Assembly (NCBI GenBank): GCA_013100805.1 | Contig: CP040000.1 | Span: 558,001-622,000 of the forward strand | Reading direction: 5' to 3' | DNA: 64,000 nt | Source: Candidatus Saccharibacteria bacterium oral taxon 488 | GTDB taxonomy: Bacteria > Patescibacteriota > Saccharimonadia > Saccharimonadales > Saccharimonadaceae | Shown here: piece after piece, positions 60,174 to 64,000 of the stretch | Layout: each line of letters begins with the position of its first letter | Position numbering within the stretch: the stretch's first letter is position 1 | The notes under the pieces: generated by a model | What the model saw: the letters and a program-made list of their open reading frames with translations, nothing else | Database searches by the model: none | What the model was told of the DNA's origin: nothing | Translations under genes and position numbers: made by a program

Positions 60174-60202
60174 AGTATAAGCGGTTTGGGTGATATTTGC
60201 AA
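60174..60202 (-). promoter_or_regulatory. Promoter of the rpiB-rpe-transketolase operon
   Basis: Minus-strand TTGCAA (60202-60197), 17 nt spacer, TATACT (60179-60174), then 6 nt to the ATG. The clearest leaderless promoter in the window because both boxes are good. Confidence 0.75.
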
Positions 60203-60230
60203 CCAATCAAGTCCCTGGAAGCTCAACTCA

Positions 60231-60920
60231 TTACGTCGAGCCGCAGCCAGCCAACGCCTTACTCATCGCCTCTTTTTCTGCATTTGTTACCCACAGACGA
60301 TATTTACGCTTGATCGCTACCTGTCGTTCAATGTACTGACAGCGAAACGGTTTGTTGGGAGGCAGCCAGGTTGCCGCGTCGCCATCGCCTTTGGCTTGGT
60401 TGGCCGGACCGTCAGCAGCCAACAAATTCAGCGGGTCGTTTGCCAATTTTTCTCGTTCCTCACGTGGTAGTTGCTGTGCACCTTTCTGCCACGCATCACT
60501 TAACGCCACCACGTGATCGATTTGTACTTTCGACGAAGTCTCTGGCCCACGCTGAAACTTGATCGTCCGGCCGGTATACGGGTCACGTAGTGTCCCGGTC
60601 AACACGCGACATTTATCATCAATTTTTGTTTCCGTTAAATCCCGCGCCAGGATCACCTCGCGCACCGAACAGCCGCTCATTTTACCCCAACCATCACTAA
60701 ATTGTTTGCGGCTATAGCCTGTTTTGGGTGCACGACCTTTAACCTCTAGTTTAGCTAACTCCGCCTGAGCGTTTGAATCACCAAATAATTGCCGCTGCAT
60801 AGACGGCGAAGTCGGCGTAACCCGCGGCTGCTGTAGCTGCACCGCCCACACTACTGCACCCACTACCGCCGTGACAAGCAGTACCATTATCTGCCGCCGT
60901 CTAATTTTCCTCGTTACCAT
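60231..60920 (-). CDS. Exported HNH-family nuclease (DUF1524-like)
   Basis: A 229-residue protein with an N-terminal membrane or signal segment (IMVLLVTAVVGAVVWAVQL, about residues 11-29). The outside domain contains the His-Me/HNH core VQIDHVVALSDAWQKGA (about residues 135-152) and DPLNLLAADGPANQAKGDGDAATWLPP. Four cysteines (SGCSVRE, DDKCRVL, FRCQYIE and AGCGST) could pair outside the cell. DUF1524/GmrSD-C-type exported nucleases are known in Actinobacteria. Degradation of extracellular or host DNA for nucleotide uptake is a reasonable inference. ATG 60920 is 6 nt after TATAAT. Confidence 0.88.
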   Translation of the reverse strand: MVTRKIRRRQIMVLLVTAVVGAVVWAVQLQQPRVTPTSPSMQRQLFGDSNAQAELAKLEVKGRAPKTGYSRKQFSDGWGKMSGCSVREVILARDLTETKIDDKCRVLTGTLRDPYTGRTIKFQRGPETSSKVQIDHVVALSDAWQKGAQQLPREEREKLANDPLNLLAADGPANQAKGDGDAATWLPPNKPFRCQYIERQVAIKRKYRLWVTNAEKEAMSKALAGCGST

Positions 60921-60926
60921 ATCTAT

Positions 60927-60934
60927 ATTATAAT
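60927..60934. promoter_or_regulatory. Bidirectional promoter with overlapping -10 boxes (HNH nuclease / aminopeptidase)
   Basis: ATTATAAT: TATAAT on the plus strand (60929-60934) and on the minus strand (60932-60927), offset by two bases. Each stands exactly 6 nt from a start codon (60941 plus, 60920 minus). No good -35 on either side. Confidence 0.65.
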
Positions 60935-60940
60935 GAAAGT

Positions 60941-63457
60941 ATGAAAACAGTTCCACACCTACTCGACACCTTTATACCACATCATTACACATTAACTCTC
61001 GATCTGACGCATGCCGAAGAAAAAGTGTTTTCTGGCTCGGTAATTATTTCTGGCGAGTCAACTAGTGAATTGATTTCGCTGCACACCAAAGACTTGACCA
61101 TTCATTCAGCGTTAATTGACGATCAGTCAGCTAAGTTTTCTCTTGGTGAATTTGATGAGCTACGCCTGTTACATCCAGAGTTTTCCAGCGGCCAACATGT
61201 CGTTCACATTGAATTTTCCGGCACCATCACCGACGCCATGCACGGGCTGTATCCATGCTATTTCACTCACGACGGCGTGAAAAAGCAATTGTTTGCCACC
61301 CAATTTGAATCGCACCACGCCCGCGAAGTTTTTCCGTGTGTTGATGAACCAGCCGCCAAAGCGACCTATGACGTAACACTGAAAACTGCGCCGGACTTGA
61401 CCGTCCTTGGCAATATGCCCGTCGCCAAATCGTCTGAAGACGACGGCATACTGACAACCATCTTCGCCACTACGCCGCGTATGAGCAGCTACCTCCTCGC
61501 CTTTGTCGTCGGCGAATTACATAAGAAAACCGCCCGCACTAACTCTGGCGTTGAAGTTAATATTTGGGCGACGCCAGCCCAGAGCGAGGAGACCCTGGAT
61601 TTTGCGCTGGACATCGCCACTCGCAGTATTGATTTTTATAATGAATATTTTGGCGTGCCGTATCCGCTACCAAAATCTGACCATGTAGCACTGCCTGATT
61701 TCTCGTCTGGCGCCATGGAAAACTGGGGACTCATCACCTACCGTGAAAGTTGCCTGCTGGCTGACCCGAAATTAACGCCAGAATCGTCCAAACGTTTTAT
61801 CGCCACCGTCATCGCTCACGAACTCAGCCACCAATGGTTTGGCAACTTAGTGACCATGCAGTGGTGGAATGACCTGTGGTTGAACGAAAGTTTCGCTAAT
61901 ATGATGGAATACGTAGCGGTCGACGCACTACACCCTGAGTGGCGGATGTGGGAGGATTTTGCGACTAGTGAAGTCACCGCGGCACTGCGGCGCGATAGCC
62001 TAGACGGTGTGCAACCGGTACAGGCCGACGTTAATCACCCAGACGAAATCAGCACTTTGTTTGATCCAGCAATTGTCTATGCCAAGGGCGGACGGCTATT
62101 GGTCATGGTACGGCGGCTGATCGGCGAGGAGGCATTTCGCGCAGGACTAAAGTCATATTTTGAAAAATTTGCCTACCAAAACACTGTTGGTAATGATTTA
62201 TGGCAAGAGCTAGAGACGGCTAGCGGCCAGCCAGTTGTTGAATTGATGAATGCCTGGATTTCTCAGCCAGGACTGCCGATTGTGCAAGTTAAGCAGGACA
62301 GATCTGACGAGCAATCCACTGCTACGCTACGCCAGGAGCGCTTTTTTATCGGCGACCACCAGCCGTCCGATGCCTTGTGGCCGATTCCGCTGTTTGCCAA
62401 TCAACCGCTTGATGATATTCTGACCGAGCGCGAGAAAACATTTACGACAAATGGCGATGTTCGGCTAAACTGCGGACTGAACGGACATTTCGTAACGCAC
62501 TACGACTCAGCAACACGAGATCGATTGATTGAAAAGGCGGCAGAATTACCAACGTTGGATAAAATTTGCTTATTGCAAGACATGACTTTGTTGACGCGCT
62601 CTGGACGAGAGAGTTCGGCGGCGCTACTGCCGCTGGCACGCGTTTTTCAGCACGAGACCAATGAAAGAGTCTTTAATAAAGCCGGGACAAATTTGGTGGA
62701 ATTACGCAAATTCGTCGATGACAGTGAAGCAGGACGCGCTCGGCTAAAGCAGATTTCTGCTGAATTTGCCCGCGATACATTCATGGAACTTGGCTGGGAT
62801 GAGCAGGATGGCGAGTCTGATGACGACCGCGAACGGCGCACGGCAGCGCTAGGTTTGATGTTATACGGCGAGGACTCAGCAGCACTCGCGGAGGCCAAAC
62901 TACGCTTTAATGAGACTGACCCGGATGATTTACCAGCTGAAATTCGCCCGCTTATCATCAATGCCAATGTCAGATATTTCGAGACGCCAGAAATGATTGA
63001 CAAGCTTTTTACGATATATCAGAATACGCCATCAGCCGACCTGCAAGTTGATATAGCGCTAAGCTTGACCTCGACGAAGAATCCAGCAACCGCCGAACGA
63101 ATTTTAGTAGCAATAAAAGATGCTAATATTATCCGCCCGCAAGACGCCAGCCGTTGGTTTATTTATCTGATCCGCACGCGGGAAAACCGGCAAATTGCCT
63201 GGAATTGGCTGAAAGAAAATTGGTCGTGGGTGAAAGACACCTTTGGCGGCGATAAAAGCTACGATACTTTTATCCGCTACGCCGCTAGCGCCCTGTTAAC
63301 CCGCAATGAGTTAAACGATTTCACCGAATTTACCATGCCACTGCGTGCCGAACCAGCCCTCACCCGCACCATTGATTTGGGTATCCGTGAGATAGCCGGT
63401 AGAGTAGCACTGATCGAGCGGGATCAGGCGGCGGTTATTGACGCGCTTAGTAAGTAA
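60941..63457 (+). CDS. pepN: M1-family aminopeptidase (aminopeptidase N)
   Basis: A cytoplasmic zinc aminopeptidase of 838 residues that trims peptides from the N-terminus. It has the substrate-recognition GAMENWGLITYRE near residue 260, the zinc site HELSHQWFGN at residues 293-297 onward, and the second Glu in WLNESFANMMEYVA about 18 residues later, then a Tyr-containing region. An ERAP1-like C-terminal helical domain covers about residues 520-838. No signal peptide is seen. It probably processes imported peptides, consistent with the oligopeptide-binding protein at 32250. Leaderless start from the shared promoter. Confidence 0.95.
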   Translation: MKTVPHLLDTFIPHHYTLTLDLTHAEEKVFSGSVIISGESTSELISLHTKDLTIHSALIDDQSAKFSLGEFDELRLLHPEFSSGQHVVHIEFSGTITDAMHGLYPCYFTHDGVKKQLFATQFESHHAREVFPCVDEPAAKATYDVTLKTAPDLTVLGNMPVAKSSEDDGILTTIFATTPRMSSYLLAFVVGELHKKTARTNSGVEVNIWATPAQSEETLDFALDIATRSIDFYNEYFGVPYPLPKSDHVALPDFSSGAMENWGLITYRESCLLADPKLTPESSKRFIATVIAHELSHQWFGNLVTMQWWNDLWLNESFANMMEYVAVDALHPEWRMWEDFATSEVTAALRRDSLDGVQPVQADVNHPDEISTLFDPAIVYAKGGRLLVMVRRLIGEEAFRAGLKSYFEKFAYQNTVGNDLWQELETASGQPVVELMNAWISQPGLPIVQVKQDRSDEQSTATLRQERFFIGDHQPSDALWPIPLFANQPLDDILTEREKTFTTNGDVRLNCGLNGHFVTHYDSATRDRLIEKAAELPTLDKICLLQDMTLLTRSGRESSAALLPLARVFQHETNERVFNKAGTNLVELRKFVDDSEAGRARLKQISAEFARDTFMELGWDEQDGESDDDRERRTAALGLMLYGEDSAALAEAKLRFNETDPDDLPAEIRPLIINANVRYFETPEMIDKLFTIYQNTPSADLQVDIALSLTSTKNPATAERILVAIKDANIIRPQDASRWFIYLIRTRENRQIAWNWLKENWSWVKDTFGGDKSYDTFIRYAASALLTRNELNDFTEFTMPLRAEPALTRTIDLGIREIAGRVALIERDQAAVIDALSK

Positions 63458-63479
63458 TGTGAGTTATACGCTTTTACAG

Positions 63480-63508
63480 TTGACTTATTTAATATCGAGT
63501 GGTATAAT
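63480..63508 (+). promoter_or_regulatory. Promoter of the lipoprotein gene
   Basis: TTGACT (63480-63485), 17 nt spacer, perfect TATAAT (63503-63508). The leader of about 70 nt contains small hairpins, for example GCTAA/TTAGC at its start and CTCAA/TTGAG next to the GAGGAG site. Confidence 0.75.
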
Positions 63509-63586
63509 CGCTAACGAACATTAGCCACACTGAGTGGAGTTGGTGCGTGTTTGAGGTAATCAGTTAACTCAACTTGAGGAGATTTT

Positions 63587-64000
63587 ATGAAGAATCACGA
63601 CACTATTGGTAACTTGGGGAATATACTGCGTAAGGGGGGTGACTTTGTGCGGACCATAGGGGGTAAGGCCTTGGCTGGGGTCCTGGCCGGTACAGCTGCA
63701 CTTGGACTCGTAGGCTGCTCGTCGGGGGAGAAAACCACCGAGCACAAGACTGTCTCAGTGACTTGTAGTGGTCCGGGGACAGTACCACAGGTTGAGGGTA
63801 TCGTAAACAAAGAATACGCAACAGGAGGACCGATGCGCGGAGTAGTTGAGGCTGATTGCCCCGGCGGCGATATCATAGTCACCGGGATAAATGATGACGC
63901 AAAGCCAAGAAGCACCGCCACACCAACCGTCGAGAACCCTATATATACCCTTGATATAACTGCCCTTTGCTCACGAAGTGGCATAGGCTTCAACACGCGC
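63587..64000 (+). CDS. Putative lipoprotein, 3' end beyond the window
   Basis: An open frame of at least 138 residues starting at ATG 63587 behind GAGGAG. The N-terminus is basic (ILRKGGDFVRTIGGK), followed by a hydrophobic segment and a lipobox LVGC with Cys at residue 44, then SSGEKTTEHK. This implies a lipid-anchored surface protein; the signal sequence is longer than average. Later cysteines (VTCSGPG, EADCPGG, ALCSRSG) suggest disulfides. No family recognised. Promoter strength and small size resemble the gene at 12996. Confidence 0.75.
   Translation, partial: MKNHDTIGNLGNILRKGGDFVRTIGGKALAGVLAGTAALGLVGCSSGEKTTEHKTVSVTCSGPGTVPQVEGIVNKEYATGGPMRGVVEADCPGGDIIVTGINDDAKPRSTATPTVENPIYTLDITALCSRSGIGFNTR

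Noticed and set aside
1-64000. Recoded UGA (glycine), as in Absconditabacteria and Gracilibacteria
   Set aside because: TGA ends many intact conserved genes here (for example ksgA and the transketolase N-terminal half) with no readthrough homology.
1-64000. CRISPR array, insertion sequence or large direct repeats
   Set aside because: No regularly spaced repeats, transposase motifs or terminal repeats were seen by eye; only the small palindromic insert in leuS stands out.

Overview
The window reads as a chromosomal segment of a Candidatus Saccharibacteria (TM7, CPR/Patescibacteria) relative. This is inferred from the very dense packing with many 1-4 nt start/stop overlaps, small lineage-typical forms of core enzymes, single-membrane (Gram-positive-like) envelope proteins, a short phosphotransacetylase, no de novo biosynthesis genes, and many unrecognised membrane-anchored proteins. 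TGA is used as an ordinary stop codon, so the recoded-UGA CPR lineages do not fit. Most genes lie on the minus strand. No stretch longer than 300 bases lacks a gene. No CRISPR array, insertion sequence, prophage or rRNA was seen.

Layout. 1-3206: partial laccase-like gene, ksgA and two paralogous DUF348/G5 cell-wall proteins, one with RpfB-like architecture; the RpfB-ksgA order recalls Actinobacteria. 3249-10936: UvrD/PcrA helicase, a large Ser/Thr/Pro-rich tail-anchored protein, then lower glycolysis (tpiA, pgk, pyk). 10983-12810: rnc, NUDIX, nusB and a short bL32 gene missed by length filters. 12996-18658: a small membrane protein, leuS with a palindrome-rich in-frame insertion, a membrane protein and a MurF-like ligase. 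18705-18830: a candidate structured small RNA with its own promoter and terminator. 18851-22784: GNAT, short Pta, and a cluster of nucleotide-sanitation genes that includes two frameshifted Ham1/RdgB relatives. 22798-29285: ligA, membrane protein, htpX, lemA, and an AbrB-ABC transporter operon. 29364-32225: three tRNAs (Leu-UAA, Cys-GCA, Leu-GAG), an HD protein with a substituted metal ligand, and an ABC exporter. 32250-36650: peptide-binding protein, secG, holin-like protein, type IV pilin, uvrC. 36672-43511: unknown gene, HD hydrolase, ThrE-like exporter, dnaE. 43570-48953: DUF5665, galU, NUDIX, and gatB-(membrane protein)-gatA-gatC. 48986-53673: a prepilin/beta-propeller fusion, membrane protein, uvrB. 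53763-60167: LOG protein, PfkB kinase, class II aldolase, split transketolase, rpe, rpiB. 60231-64000: exported HNH nuclease divergent from an M1 aminopeptidase, then a partial lipoprotein.

How it works together. The carbon genes cover lower glycolysis plus the non-oxidative pentose phosphate branch, with acetyl-phosphate formation through Pta. Host-dependent scavenging is suggested by the secreted nuclease, aminopeptidase, oligopeptide-binding protein, pilins and peptidoglycan-active proteins. Nucleotide excision repair (uvrB, uvrC, uvrD) is spread across the window.

Regulation. At least fourteen start codons sit only 6-7 nt after a good -10 hexamer, so their mRNAs should be leaderless. Two divergent gene pairs share overlapping, symmetric -10 boxes that would drive leaderless transcription both ways. 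Genes with leaders carry recognisable AGGAGG-like sites. Promoter and RNA calls come from reading the sequence only; no alignment, folding or database search was run.
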